Positions 48,595 to 61,047 are shown, numbered from the stretch's first letter. The stretch is 64,000 nucleotides of DNA from Nymphaea colorata (GCF_008831285.2 NC_045145.1:17872040-17936039); one strand, 5' to 3'. Notes: a model not told the origin generated them from the letters alone. A program made the numbers and translations.

Positions 48595-48815
48595 GGGTGT
48601 TTGTTTGCCTGTGGATGAAATCCTCTTTTTTTGGGACCCACTATTTAAATAAATAGTGGACCTCTACATGTTGAAGAAAATGGATCTTAACTCTACGTTT
48701 CTCCTAAAAAAACTATGATGGGAAAGTTTGATCTCAAATCCATGGACATAAGATCCTCAAAGATCTCATATCATTGAGGATTTTGAGATCCTTAGTTTAA
48801 CAAGCACACCCTTAC
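48595..48815. mobile_element. MITE-like element with GGGTGT ends
   Basis: It starts GGGGTGTTTGTTTG and ends AACAAGCACACCC, which are inverted. A diverged relative lies at 55900-56150. Since both lie in duplicated spacer, they may be one old insertion copied with the array. Confidence 0.5.
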
Positions 48816-50404
48816 TGCCTGTTTGAATGCCTGGAAATCTGCTGTAGCAGAGGAAATAAAAGTCAAATGTTTGAATTCCATCTCAGTTTCATCAAACTGG
48901 GGATGAAAAATATTGCTGTTCCGCTTGATTCCAGAATTCACATCCCACCTCAAGGGGTAGGACGAGAATCTCGGTGGCGGCCGAGACAACTTTTTCAATA
49001 TAAAAAAGAAAAAAAATCAAAGCTGAAAGCTCTGAGAGAGAGAGAGAGAGAGAGAGATTATGGGTTACTCCTTCCATTGGCTTATCAATCACGAGAGCGC
49101 ATAGGATGTCCGGCATGAACATCTCCCAACCTTTTGAAAAACAGAGAGAAGATGAAGGCAAAAATGAAGGTCGCGTTTGGATGAACCCTCTCCAAAAACG
49201 GTTTTTATTAAAACCTCGTTTTGTGAAAACCAATTTTTTTAATGAGTTTTGAAAGCCTAGTTTTAATGTTTGGGTACCATGACAAAATCTAAGTTTTCAA
49301 ATTTGAAAGCCTGGTTTTTGTTTGGATGACAAAAAAAGGGTTTTGAATGAGCCTTTAAAATATAATTCAGTTGAATGGTATTTAATTTATAGATAGCGAA
49401 TCTAAACTGCAAGGTTAATGAAAACTATACACATATTGGAGGTGGAAACAGAGAGAGAAAGAAACCACTAATTCAAAAATTAAAAAGAAATTTATTATTG
49501 GCATTAATTACAATAGTAAAAGTTACATTCACAAAGTATTTCTTATAATTGTTTGTCAAGAACCCATTGAATGATTTGTGCAGACGCCTCAAAACTGTCG
49601 TTCGGATTGGTAGCAACAGCAGCAGCAGCACCACCATGCTTGGAAGATAGATGGCTTCATTGGGCATTTCCTATATTGACAGCCAAAACCATGCATGTGT
49701 ATTCATACCTTGCGTGAAATAACTAAAATGACGGTAAGTGACCAGCATAAACTACACAAGAATTAGAATAGAAAATGGATAAGTGAGTTTAGATTGACAC
49801 TCAGTGGACTAACACTGATAATTACAGAGGAGACTATCATGGCTCACACTGTCATAGAAGTTCAGCTGAAATACTGGCACAAGCACAACAGACATATACA
49901 TAAGCTGAAGGATCATTTTGGAAAGATAGATAAAGTACAAGAACATAAGTGAGAAACATAATATTTCCTGTACTACCAAAAAAAGGATTTATAATTGATG
50001 AATCAAAACATTTAGTAGGTTGTACAATCTTACCAATAGCCAATGACAGACCTTCCAGACTGCCAAATACAGAAAGAACACCAACTTTTTGGATACAATG
50101 ATCATGCGGATGTGGATGGGTAGCAATTTATTGAGAGTGCATTTACTTTTGAACTAGTAATTAGACTAGTAAGTAATGAAGTAGTAACTAACATAGAAAA
50201 GTAATAAATGCCTATAGTTGGGCCTAAATTCAAAAGAAACAAAACAACTTGTGACTTATAAGATGGGCATAGATCTTCCAAGAAATCGAGGTCGCAAGGG
50301 AACGGGAATATTCCGGCCACAGCTCCTTGAATCCTCTTCATCTTTGCCACCGCAGTCGCCGTGAATGGGAGCTATCATGCCTCTAGGGGTTTCGAGGATG
50401 AGGT

Positions 50405-50602
50405 GGCTGCCATGGCCGCGACTGCTGTCACGAGTCAAATGGTTCTTGGATAATTGTTGTGAAAAGTTGAACAGTTCTCCTTGCAAAAGGTCAACACTAG
50501 GTCGGTGTCGATATTAATGGCACTCGGCTTCCGGGCATTGCTTATATACTTTGCTTTTGTCTTACAACATGCCCCTTCAGTTTCATAAGAGCTCTCATTG
50601 CA
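50405..50602 (+). promoter_or_regulatory. Promoter of kinase copy 2
   Basis: TATATA lies at 50543-50548, about 55 bp before the first ATG. GGTCAA (W-box core TTGACC inverted) lies at 50489-50494. The block is nearly identical to 56830-57012 upstream of copy 3 and is not seen upstream of copy 1. Confidence 0.65.
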
Positions 50603-52801
50603 ATGAAGACAGTCGGCATTCCAAAACCAAATACAGTTTTTGCAACTTCATCCTTCGCCGCGATGGCGCCCTCAAGCCTGACCGTTGAAGGTTCAAAGTC
50701 CCTTCTGTTCTTTCCTCCTCCTCTTTATCATCATCATTTTCCTCTTCTTCTTTTTCTTCTTCTTCTGCTCGTTCGTCCTTGCTGTCCAGCAGCTTCACCC
50801 AACGATAGTTTTGTTTTCAATAACTTTCGGACATCCAACCTGATCCTATCTGAATCTTCAATCATCACGAAAAAAGGGGCTCTGCGTCTGACTAACGGCA
50901 GCACCCATCTCCCAAACTGGGGCTACGTGGGCCACGCGTTCTACCCAGCGGCTCTGCAATTCAAAACTACTCCGGCTGGTAGAACCCAATCTTTCAGTAC
51001 ACGTTTCGTATTTGCTATCGTATCTAAAGCCCCACAATCAGGCGGCCATGGTCTTGCTTTTGCGATGGCTCCTTCCACCAACCTCTCCAACGCCAAAGGA
51101 AGCCAATACCTTGGCCTGGTCGATGTGTCGCCCATTGGAAACTCTTCCAACCATATATTTGCAGTTGAATTCGACACAGTTCGACAACCACTTCTACAAG
51201 ACATAGATGATAACCATGTTGGTATTGATATCAACAGCGTGATCTCCAATGCCTCGAGTACTGCATCTTACTACACCGATGACGGCAAAAACGAGACTGT
51301 CCTGTTAGACAGCAGGACGCTGATTCAAGCATGGATAGACTATGATGGGCACATGAATCTCCTTAATGTGACCATAGCTCCGTTGTCTTCACATCCCCAG
51401 AAGCCTAAGCGACCGCTGATATCATATAGTGTAGATCTGTCCCCTGTTCTGCATCAATATATGTACGCAGGGTTCTCTGCCGGCACACAGAGACGGGCAA
51501 GCGAGCACTACGTTTTGGCATGGAGCTTCATGATCAATGGACAAGCACCAGAATTGGACCTGTCACAACTTCCTCCCATACCAAAAGCATCCACATCTAT
51601 ATGGAAATCTAGGTTCTTGCCATATGCTTCCATACTATTTTTTCTGCTTGTATGCGTAGTGGCTGGCATATCTTGGGCAGTATATAGGAGGAGGAAGCTA
51701 ACCCATGAGAAAATAGAAGAGTGGGAGCTGGAGTACCCACATCGATTGCCGTATAAGGAAGTGTACAGAGCAACAGAAGGCTTCAACAAGAAGAAGCTAT
51801 TAGGTAAAGGAGGTTTTGGCAGCGTTTACAAAGGGGTGCTGCCCAGGAATGGGGTGGAGGTTGCAGTCAAGAGAGTCTCGCATGGTGCAGAACAGGGGAT
51901 GAAGGAATTTGTTGCAGAAGTATCAACCTTGGGAAGGTTGAGGCACAAGAACCTTGTTCAATTGCAGGGGTGGTGCAGGCGAGGCGAAGAACTACTCCTA
52001 GTCTATGACCTCATGCCAAATGGTAGCCTAGATAGTTATCTTTTCGGGGACAAGAGGTGCCTCAGTTGGGGAGAAAGGTTCAATATTCTCAAAGGAATTG
52101 CTTCCAGTCTACTGTACTTGCATGACGAATGGGAGCAAATTGTTGTGCATAGAGATGTGAAAGCAAGCAACGTTCTGCTGGATGCTGCGATGAACGGGAA
52201 GTTGGGTGATTTTGGGCTTGCTAGGCTCTATGATTATGGAGCCAATCCTAAAACGACGCGTATAGTTGGCACTATAGGCTACCTGGCACCTGAGCTTTCT
52301 TCCACCTACAAGGCTACAACAAGCTCCGACGTCTTCTCCTACGGTGCTCTGCTTCTCGAAGTGGCCTGTGGGAGAAGACCCGTTGGTACAGGGAGAGCTA
52401 GTGAAGAGGTTCTTCTGGTGAACTTGGTGCATTCCCTTTGGAAGGAAGGACGAATATTGAGTGCGGTGGATAAGAGGCTTGGGATGGACTACGTGGAGGA
52501 GGAAGCAGAGCTGGTGCTGAAACTTGGTGTGCACTGTTCTCAGGCTACACCGGCGGCAAGGCCAAGCATGCGGCATGTGGTTAAGTTTCTTAATGGAGAC
52601 TCATCTCTAGAAGCGTTGGAACTTCAAAATCTGGTTATGGAGGATGATCAGGTCTTTGACCAACTTGTGCTACAGTTTTCTTCTTCTAGCATCAGACCAT
52701 CAAACAGAGGTTCATGCTATGCGACCCCAACGAGGGAAAGCTTGATCAACAAAAATGATCGCGTGGATCAATCTGGTGAAGTTTTCGAAGTGCCCCGATG
52801 A
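50603..52801 (+). CDS. L-type lectin receptor kinase, array copy 2
   Basis: Intronless, 732 residues from the first ATG (50603), or 712 from ATG 50663, which aligns with copy 1. The extra 20 residues (MKTVGIPKPNTVFATSSFAA) are conserved in copy 3. Lectin domain, transmembrane helix and RD kinase are arranged as in copy 1, with GGHGLAFAMAPS, DIDDNHVGIDINS, GKGGFGSVYKG, HRDVKASNVLLD and GDFGLARL. A 158-bp stretch (51866-52023) is identical to 46061-46218 of copy 1. The C-terminal tail is longest here (INKNDRVDQSGEVFEVPR). Expression could be defence-linked, given the W-box upstream; this is inference. Confidence 0.95.
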   Translation: MKTVGIPKPNTVFATSSFAAMAPSSLTVEGSKSLLFFPPPLYHHHFPLLLFLLLLLVRPCCPAASPNDSFVFNNFRTSNLILSESSIITKKGALRLTNGSTHLPNWGYVGHAFYPAALQFKTTPAGRTQSFSTRFVFAIVSKAPQSGGHGLAFAMAPSTNLSNAKGSQYLGLVDVSPIGNSSNHIFAVEFDTVRQPLLQDIDDNHVGIDINSVISNASSTASYYTDDGKNETVLLDSRTLIQAWIDYDGHMNLLNVTIAPLSSHPQKPKRPLISYSVDLSPVLHQYMYAGFSAGTQRRASEHYVLAWSFMINGQAPELDLSQLPPIPKASTSIWKSRFLPYASILFFLLVCVVAGISWAVYRRRKLTHEKIEEWELEYPHRLPYKEVYRATEGFNKKKLLGKGGFGSVYKGVLPRNGVEVAVKRVSHGAEQGMKEFVAEVSTLGRLRHKNLVQLQGWCRRGEELLLVYDLMPNGSLDSYLFGDKRCLSWGERFNILKGIASSLLYLHDEWEQIVVHRDVKASNVLLDAAMNGKLGDFGLARLYDYGANPKTTRIVGTIGYLAPELSSTYKATTSSDVFSYGALLLEVACGRRPVGTGRASEEVLLVNLVHSLWKEGRILSAVDKRLGMDYVEEEAELVLKLGVHCSQATPAARPSMRHVVKFLNGDSSLEALELQNLVMEDDQVFDQLVLQFSSSSIRPSNRGSCYATPTRESLINKNDRVDQSGEVFEVPR

Positions 52802-55740
52802 AATTGCAGTTGTCAAAGCGAACAAACAGCGAACTATTGTTCCTTTAATGATGGCAGAATTATCATTTCATGTTAGAATGGGACCTGGTTGATCTGATTC
52901 TTCTTTGCTATCTTGTGCTTTGCTTTCTGTTGTATTTTGTGGAGAATTAGATAGCTTCTGTAGTCATGTTTGCTTGCCCAAATTAAGAGGTAATTAGAAT
53001 TTATCTGTCAACCTTTCATGCTAGCACAGGCATTGGGATGCTCATGTTCATTTCTTTTGATTCCAATCTTCTCAAAATGCATTGGTATTTTGAGGGAGAA
53101 GAAAGCTAACTAAAATTCTCAATAGACACATGACAAGAGAGAGAGAGAGAGAGAGAGAGACGTAAACAATGAATTGACCCATTGGTTTTATTATTTATGT
53201 GAAATGCCCCATTTAGAAGGATGGGAAGGAAGTACCTTGGAGAATTTATGAATGTTTCACACAGCAAAATTGGTCTACCATGGCTTTCATTATCTCATAA
53301 GCTTACAGAATGCGAGTGCTCATTTTCTATGGGAGGGAAAGAAAAACTGCGGACGGGAAAGAAAATACGCCGATTCATTTTGTCGCGACATCTTTTTCTC
53401 TATTTTTTCCTCCACCATTGCCTTACTTTTGTTTCATTTTATCTGGAAAAAGGAAGACACTCTATTACCAGTTCGACCTGCTCTCAACAAAGCGGCCTAT
53501 TTTTCAGCCTAAATTGACGTCACAATTCTCGAAAGAATGGTTTAAGCAGTTTCCACCATTGAATGAAACAAACGAACTCAATATAGGTTCGCGAGAAAAG
53601 TCTGAATTTTGGACTAGTTTGACCCTTTATTTTTTTTTCATTTTGAACCATTTTGTTTTTTTAACTTCCATGCCATGTTGTTGCTGATTGGATTGGTGGG
53701 CTGGTGAAAATCCTGTTGTTAGTTCGATTCTCATCAGCATTCCTCTTATAAAATATAAAAATAAATGTGTGATACTCCAGTTGCCTGTGTGTTTCCGGAT
53801 CTTTGATTGGACTGTATTTTGGGTACCAGCCTAAGAGTACATGTGTAATTATGAGCTGTTCTCTAAATTCATCATTCTTGTACACGTTTTACAAATTTAT
53901 AAGCTTGTCCTTCCATAGTTGGACATGTTTACCTTTCACTAAATATTCGCTAATACATAAGGTTTTAATATTAGCATTCTCTACATAGATCCGATTTTTA
54001 TACCCAATTATGTAAGAAATGATATAAAAGTCGGCTTTTTTCCATGTGTAATTGAGATCTTATAAGCACAAAAATATCGGCCGTCAGTTTTAAATTCCTC
54101 TTACGATCATGTGCGGCTATGCATGCATTGGAAGTACATGATTTTATTTTTATTGTCAAGTTTTTCAACATAGAAATCACATCTATGTAGTTAGTTCAGT
54201 GAAAGAACTCATATAATTTATCCTATAGTTTGATTTTCAGAGCAATCTCTCCCTCTTCATTTATATCTAAAATCGGCTTCAAGTCCAAATAAAGGTTCAT
54301 TTTTTAGGGGGATTCGTGTGCAGGGGATCGGAACATATAATCTATTATGTATTTTTTGTTATACTTGACAATTTTTGTTAGTCACCTTAAAGATGGATTT
54401 GACTTTATAAGTAAAAGTGGACAGATATGAAGGCAGGTGAAGGATATACATTTGGAACATAGTCAATAAGTAGGGAACTCTCAATCGACAACCCACTTGG
54501 ACATGACAAACTGGCAACAGAGTTGTTGAAGTAGTGTCTTAGATCGCCTTCAATCAATTTGACTTGTATTATTTTATCTCTTTCTTTGTATAGTTAGGAC
54601 CAAGCCCTCATTGACCTTCAAAAGTGAAGCCGAATTTTCGGACTTGAAGAAGCCTTTAGGGGAAATAATGTCTTGGACATGAAAGTGGGAAATCGCTTCA
54701 TCAGAGTTTCAATGGATCCCACTGTCATCTTATCGAGGAATTTTCGCTCGCCATGAAAAAGAAAGCCGATCGATCTCCCTGATGGAAGGGTCTGAACATC
54801 CCGAATCTAAACGCTTGACTTGAGCATAAACAATCTTCTATGAGCTTATTTGTTTCATTGAAGGAGAGTGGAAGGACCGGTGGTCTGCCGTTTGATTTCT
54901 AATTGATTTATCACTCCCTGGAGTTTCTTGCTTCGGATATTTTAAGCTGATGCACGATATAATTAAATTGTCAAATAAATGGAAAGGATGAGCTTATCCA
55001 ATCATGACCACATGATTAAACACACAGCCCGATGCAACTTAAGTTATAAGTCAATATTCTAATTGTTAAAGTGTGGAGTTTGATCCATATTTGATAGTCT
55101 TCTTTAATTCCCGTGATTTTATTATAAGAGCATTTATGTCATTTTATGGTTTGCGGGTTTTGAGTTCATCTCATAGACATGTCTATGAGGAGACCGTTTT
55201 TTTTCTTTGTATTCTGCATTCTCTTCTGTGATATTGAAAAACTGCTTTGTGTGAAGAACGTTGTTTCCAAACCACAAAAATCTGTCTTTTTTTTTTTCTT
55301 TGCTCACGTTTTCTTCCTTTCTTGGCGTGTTAAGAGAGAACGTGAGAGAGGCACGGTCCTAACACTGATTTCTATGTTTCATAACAAAAGCTGCAACTTA
55401 CATTGTGCCAAATCAAATTTTCACTAAACGCATAGAGATCATTGTCATTATGTACATGAAAAAATTAAAAAATGTGAAATTTCCACTCCATATATAAAGT
55501 TCTGAGTAGGTTGCAAAAGGCCTCACTAAAGGGCCAAGTCGTGACGAACATCATAATCTTCTAAGCAAGTGGGATTGTATAAATGTCAACACCCCATTTA
55601 AGGGCGAGTATGGAAGATTTGGGTCTGTCACATATTATTCTTTCCTAAATAATTCATGCGTCAATTATTGCTTGTTGCCATCATTCTCATTGCTATCCTT
55701 ATCATCATTTTGGGAACTGACTATTGCACTGGCTTTTCGA

Positions 55741-55743
55741 GCG

Positions 55744-55789
<46 letters not shown>
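55741..55789. repeat. (GA)n microsatellite
   Basis: A nearly pure GA run in the spacer before kinase copy 3. It gives spurious RERERE and SLSLSL frames. Confidence 0.95.
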
Positions 55790-55792
<3 letters not shown>

Positions 55793-55899
55793 TTAGAGAG
55801 GGGGAAGAGGAGAAACCGAGATTCTTCCTTGTCGATGGACTTCTTTTGTGCATTGCACTTTGTACTAGTATGTGTATCTTCTCGATGCACAATGAAAAT

Positions 55900-56150
55900 A
55901 AGTTTGTTTGCTTGTGGATCTAAGATCTCTTCTGATCTCAACTCCTCGTTTTATAGGACTCATTGTTAAACAAATAATGGGTCTCTACTTGACTGGAAAA
56001 ATTGCATCTTAAATCCATGTTTCTACTTAAAAACCTCTTATTCATTTGAGGTCAAACAAGGGAAGGTACGACCTCAAATTCATAGATTTCAAATCTCTAA
56101 GGATCTTAGATCATTGAGGATTTGAGATCCTTTGTTTATTAAGCACACCT
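55900..56150. repeat. Diverged relative of the MITE at 48595-48815
   Basis: It shares GTTTGCTTGTGGAT at the left, GAGGATTTGAGATCCTT near the right and TTAAGCACACCTT at the end. Confidence 0.5.
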
Positions 56151-56829
56151 TTTAGGTGACCGCAAACCTCAAGATTTCATGGATTTAAGGTCGGACCCCT
56201 TCACCCCTCCCCTCCAATCTGATCTTAAATCCATAGTTTTTGACATGTAACATGAATTTAAAGTTCATGTAATTAAGATCTTCTGTTTTTTTTCTAAAGC
56301 ACATCTTTTAATGTAGGTAGATCGGAGGCTATCAAACGCAACTTGAAGACCCATTTGAATCTACAATTCTCCTATATCCTATATGGAACGAAATAAAATT
56401 CAAATGTTTGAATCTCATCTCATTTTCATGAAATTGGGATGAAAAATATTACAGTTGTTGCACTGAATGCCGGAATGAAGTTCTCGTTCGACCTGAAAGG
56501 TTGGGATCGGAATATCGGGATAAAAAAAATGCCTGTTTTGAGTGGCTATAGAGGCTTAGCGAGCCAAATTGACGCACAGGTTTCGACGACTGACTTTGCA
56601 CATAAGGAGAGAAGGAGAGCGAAAGCGATTCTTTCCGACTTCCGTTGCCTGGCTTTCCAGCATTTAGAAAAAAAAATCAAAGTTGAAGTGCATGTGAGAG
56701 AGAAAGAAAGAGAGAGAGGGAGAGCTCACCAATTCCTCCTCATTGGTTCATGGATCGTCGGAGTGCGTAGAATGTTTGGCATGAACATATCTCGACGATG
56801 AGCCATGAGGTGGCCGCCACGGCAGCAAC

Positions 56830-57012
56830 TGCTGCCACTGTTCACGCGGTTCTTGGATAATTGTAGTGAAAAGTTGAACAGTTCTCCTTGCAAAAGGTCA
56901 ACACCAGGTCGGTGTCTATATTAATGGCACCCGGCTTCCGGGCATTGCTTATATACTTTGCTTTTCTCTTACAACATGCTCCTTCAGTTTCATACGAGCT
57001 CTCATTGCTTTG
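56830..57012 (+). promoter_or_regulatory. Promoter of kinase copy 3
   Basis: TATATA lies at 56950-56955 and GGTCAA (inverted W-box core) at 56896-56901. The layout and sequence match the promoter of copy 2 almost base for base. Confidence 0.65.
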
Positions 57013-59112
57013 ATGACAGTCGAGATTCCAAAACCGAATACAGTTTTTGCAGCTTCATCCTTCGCCGCGATGGCGCCCTCAAGCCTGACCCTTGAAGGTT
57101 TAAAGTCCCTTCTGTTCTTTCCTCCTCCTCCTCCTCCTCTTTATCATCATCATTTTCTTCTTCTTCTTCTTCTTCTTCTGCTCGTTCTTCCTTGCTGTCC
57201 TGCAGCTTCAATCAACGATAGTTTTGTTTTCCATAACTTTCGCCAATCCAACCTGATCCTATCTGACTCTTCAATCATCACCAAAAAAGGGGCCCTGCGT
57301 CTGACTAACGACAGCACCCCTACCCCAAACTGGGGCTACATGGGCCACGCGTTCTACCCTGAGGCTCTGAAATTCAAAACTACTCCGGCTGGTACAGCCC
57401 AATCTTTCAGCACTCGTTTCGTATTTGCTATCGTATCTAAAGCACCACAATCAGGCGGCCATGGCCTTGCTTTTGTTATTGCTCCCTCCACCAACCTCTC
57501 CAACGCCAAAGGAAGCCACTACCTTGGCCTGTTCGATGGGTCGCCCATTGGAAACTCTTCCAACCATATATTTGCAGTTGAATTCGACACAGTTATAGAA
57601 CCATCTCTGCAAGACATAGATGATAATCATGTTGGTGTCGATATTGATAGTCCGATCTCCAAGGCCTCAAGTACTGCATCTTACTACACCGATGACGGCA
57701 AAAACGAGACTGTCGTCTTAGACAGCAGGACGCTGATTCAAGCATGGATAGACTATGATGGGCACATCAATCTCCTTAATGTGACCATAGCTCCATTGTC
57801 TTCACATCCCGGGAAGCCTAAGCGACCGCTAATATCATATAGTGTAGATCTGTCCCCTATTCTGCATGAACATATGTCCGCAGGGTTCTCTGCGAGCACA
57901 CAGAGTATCGCAAGCGAGCACTACGTCTTGGCATGGAGCTTCATGATCAATGGACAAGCACCAGAATTGGACTTGTCACAGCTTGCTCCCATCCCTACAG
58001 CATCCACATCTATGTGGAAATCTAGGTTCTTGCCATATGTTTTCATACCAATTTTTCTGCTTCTTTGGATAGTGGCTGGCATATCTTGGGAAATATATAG
58101 GAGGAGGAAGCTAACCCATGAGAAAATAGAAGAGTGGGAGCTGGAGTACCCACATCGATTGCCGTATAAGGAAGTGTACAGAGCAACAGAAGGCTTCAAC
58201 GAGAAGAAGCTATTAGGTAAAGGAGGTTTTGGCAGCATTTACAAAGGGGTGCTACACAGAAATGGGTTGGAGGTTGCCGTCAAGAGAGTGTCGCATGGTG
58301 CAGAACAGGGGATGAAGGAATTTGTTGCAGAAGTGTCAACTTTGGGAAGGTTGAGGCACAAGAACCTTGTTCAATTGCAGGGGTGGTGCAGGCGAGGCGA
58401 AGAACTACTCCTAATCTATGATCTCATGCCAAATGGGAGCCTAGATAGTTATATTTTCGGGGACAAGAGGTGCCTCAGTTGGGGAGAAAGGGTCAATATT
58501 CTCAAAGGCATTGCTTCCAGTCTGCTGTATTTGCATGAAGAATGGGAGCAAATTGTTGTGCATAGAGATGTGAAAGCAAGCAACGTTCTGCTGGATGCTG
58601 CGATGAACGGGAAGCTGGGCGATTTTGGGCTTGCAAGGCTCTACGATTATGGAACCAATGCTAAAACGACGCATATAGTTGGGACTGTAGGTTACATGGC
58701 ACCTGAGCTTTCTTCCACGTACAAGGCTACAACAAGCTCCGACGTCTTCTCCTATGGTGCTCTGCTTCTCGAAGTGGCCTGTGGGAGAAGACCCGCTTGT
58801 CCAGGAAGACCTGGTGAAGAGGTTCTTCTGGTGAACTTGGTGCACTCTCTTTGGATGGAAGGACGAATATTGAGTGCGGTGGATAAAAGGCTTGGGTTGG
58901 ACTACATAGAGGAGGAAGCAGAGGTAGTGCTGAAACTTGGTCTGCACTGTTCGCAGGCTGCACCGGAGGCAAGGCCAAACATGCGGCAAGTGGTTAAATT
59001 TCTTAATGGAGACTTAGCTCTAGAAGCGATGGAACTCCAAGATCAGGTTATGGAGGATGATCAGGACTTTGACCAACTTGTGCTTCAGTTTTCTTCTTCT
59101 AGAATCACATAA
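57013..59112 (+). CDS. L-type lectin receptor kinase, array copy 3
   Basis: Intronless, 699 residues from first ATG 57013, or 681 from ATG 57070, which matches the copy 1 start. Lectin domain (GGHGLAFVIAPS, DIDDNHVGVDIDS), transmembrane segment and RD kinase (GKGGFGSIYKG, VAVKRV, HRDVKASNVLLD, GDFGLARL, APELSSTYKATT) are intact. It is the most diverged of the three. It differs in the lectin metal-loop neighbour (DIDS for DINS) and in the activation segment (AKTTHIVGTVGYMAPE). The protein ends early, at SSSRIT, without the tails of copies 1 and 2. Role as for the other copies; ligand unknown. Confidence 0.95.
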   Translation: MTVEIPKPNTVFAASSFAAMAPSSLTLEGLKSLLFFPPPPPPLYHHHFLLLLLLLLLVLPCCPAASINDSFVFHNFRQSNLILSDSSIITKKGALRLTNDSTPTPNWGYMGHAFYPEALKFKTTPAGTAQSFSTRFVFAIVSKAPQSGGHGLAFVIAPSTNLSNAKGSHYLGLFDGSPIGNSSNHIFAVEFDTVIEPSLQDIDDNHVGVDIDSPISKASSTASYYTDDGKNETVVLDSRTLIQAWIDYDGHINLLNVTIAPLSSHPGKPKRPLISYSVDLSPILHEHMSAGFSASTQSIASEHYVLAWSFMINGQAPELDLSQLAPIPTASTSMWKSRFLPYVFIPIFLLLWIVAGISWEIYRRRKLTHEKIEEWELEYPHRLPYKEVYRATEGFNEKKLLGKGGFGSIYKGVLHRNGLEVAVKRVSHGAEQGMKEFVAEVSTLGRLRHKNLVQLQGWCRRGEELLLIYDLMPNGSLDSYIFGDKRCLSWGERVNILKGIASSLLYLHEEWEQIVVHRDVKASNVLLDAAMNGKLGDFGLARLYDYGTNAKTTHIVGTVGYMAPELSSTYKATTSSDVFSYGALLLEVACGRRPACPGRPGEEVLLVNLVHSLWMEGRILSAVDKRLGLDYIEEEAEVVLKLGLHCSQAAPEARPNMRQVVKFLNGDLALEAMELQDQVMEDDQDFDQLVLQFSSSRIT

Positions 59113-61047
59113 TCAAACACAGGTGCATGCTATGAGACCGCAACGATGGGCAGCTTGCAGAACATCATCATGGATCATCGTCTTTGATCAATCTAGTGAA
59201 GTTTACAGATGAAAATGCAGTAGTTACCAGAGGAAACTAACAAAGTGGCCTTTTTCTTCCCTTGTTGAAGGTCTAGATAATGGCAGTGATAGGTTTGGTT
59301 CTCCTGGGATTGTTGGCAGTAATTATTTCATGTAAGGTTAGGGCCTGGCTGGGCCGATCCTCCTTTGCTATAACTTCCGTTTGCACTACTTGCTTCACTT
59401 TAATTTTTCTATTTTTTCTATGAAGAAGTAGATATCTTCTCTTGTCATGTTTAAACGCATGCCTAAATTGGAAAATGTAGCTGTGAATAATCTGTCTGTC
59501 TTTCAGAAGGCAAGGCCTTTGGGATGCTCAACTTTTGCTTGTTCGAGATTTTTTTATTATTTAAATTCAGTAGTATCTTTGGGGCACAAAAGAAGCAAAG
59601 TAGCAGATATATGACGCGAAAAGAAAATTAAAAAGATGTAAATAAAGTAAGTATAAACAATGAAAGATCTCATTGGTATTGTTATTATGTGAAACGCAAG
59701 TCCACTTAAAAGAAAAGAAGAAGCACTATGGAGAATTTATGAAAATTTTAAGCTTCGTTTTCTTTGCCTAATGCCTATCCATCTTTCATAGCTACAAATA
59801 TCATTTTCGGGTTTTAAACTTCTAGATTTTGTACCGGTATAAAACAACAAAGTTATTTTTTATGAGAAAAAAAACCAAAAATTTTTGACAAATTTTAAAA
59901 CAATTGATCTGTCGGCAAGAAAAAGAAAGGTGGCCAAAATTTTAATAATAGAACGCAAAAATATAAAAATGAAAATCTGGTAACTAAAAACTGCCAAAAA
60001 ACACAAAAAAGAAACTTGATAAAACATGAAAAAGTGTAAGAAGGGAAAACACATAATAAAACCTGTTTTTTTTTATCTTTTGACGTTTAAAAACAATGTG
60101 TTTTTCTCGTTTTATTCGACTGACTTGTTTTAACGTTTTAAATGTGTGTTTTTTTTAATAGTATGCCTTTTTGTGGCTATGCCTTCCCCTAATGGTTGTT
60201 TGGTGCCTAGACTCAAATTGTTTTAACATTTTACATTCAAAGGTGAATGTAGAATGCAAGTGCTGGTTGTGTTTTTTTTTTTCTTTTCTTTTGGAGTCAC
60301 TGGGTGCTGTGGATGCAGCCAACTTGTTACTAAGCCGTGTAAAGTATTTTATGCGGGCCTTTAAGGGTTGGTCAATGAGCTTGCTTGATCAGGTCAAGCC
60401 TTAGACTTATTGCAAACAAACAAGACCCATGATCTTTTTCATGAAATAGTTGAAATTTTGTCCTTTGAATTAAAGGCTAAGATAGATTCCCTTTTGACTT
60501 GAAACAAGGTCACAAATGTTTCTTAAAGTCGTGTTGACTTACTCTTTAAAAGAAGAATCACTGGATAAACTAGACTTCAATGAGGATTGACCAAATCCTT
60601 CTAGATATCCGCGCAGAGAAGTCCACAAAGAAATGGCCGGCTTTGTTGGGGTTACTACTGAACTTGGAAAACCAAAAATTAACCAATTCTAAACAAGGAA
60701 AATATTCAAGTAGCACTTGTCTACTCATCACAATGGATAAAAAAAAAAAAAAAGGATAAAAGGGTTTCCTCGTATTATTATTCTTGAATATTTGGACGCA
60801 TTTTGCCATCCACATGGCCTAATATTTGCATCTGACCTAAGGTGGTTACTTGGAAACTTTTACACAATAGAAGGCTCTGATGTATACTAACAAGTTTTTA
60901 ATATTTATAACCATTTTCCTTACAGAAATTTTCATGCCCAAATGCATTAAAAATGACATAAAAGTCGTTTTCTTTTCTATGTGTAATTATCTTACAAGCT
61001 GAAAAATGTAGACCGTTAGTTTTTACGTTACTTATAAGATCCTGTAC
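59113..61047. other. Intergenic region after the kinase array
   Basis: The first 400 bp is a diverged version of the 3' flank of copies 1 and 2. The rest is A+T-rich with no gene or repeat recognised. Confidence 0.5.

Larger units (their letters stand above)
52802..57012. other. Spacer between receptor-kinase copies 2 and 3
   Basis: The left 900 bp matches the 3' flank of copy 1. A unique stretch (about 53700-55670) has no gene recognised. A (GA)n at 55741-55789, a MITE relative at 55900-56150, and DNA matching the upstream region of copy 2 follow. Confidence 0.6.

Noticed and set aside
55665-55969. SLSLSL and RERERE frames
   Set aside because: They are translations of the (GA)n microsatellite.
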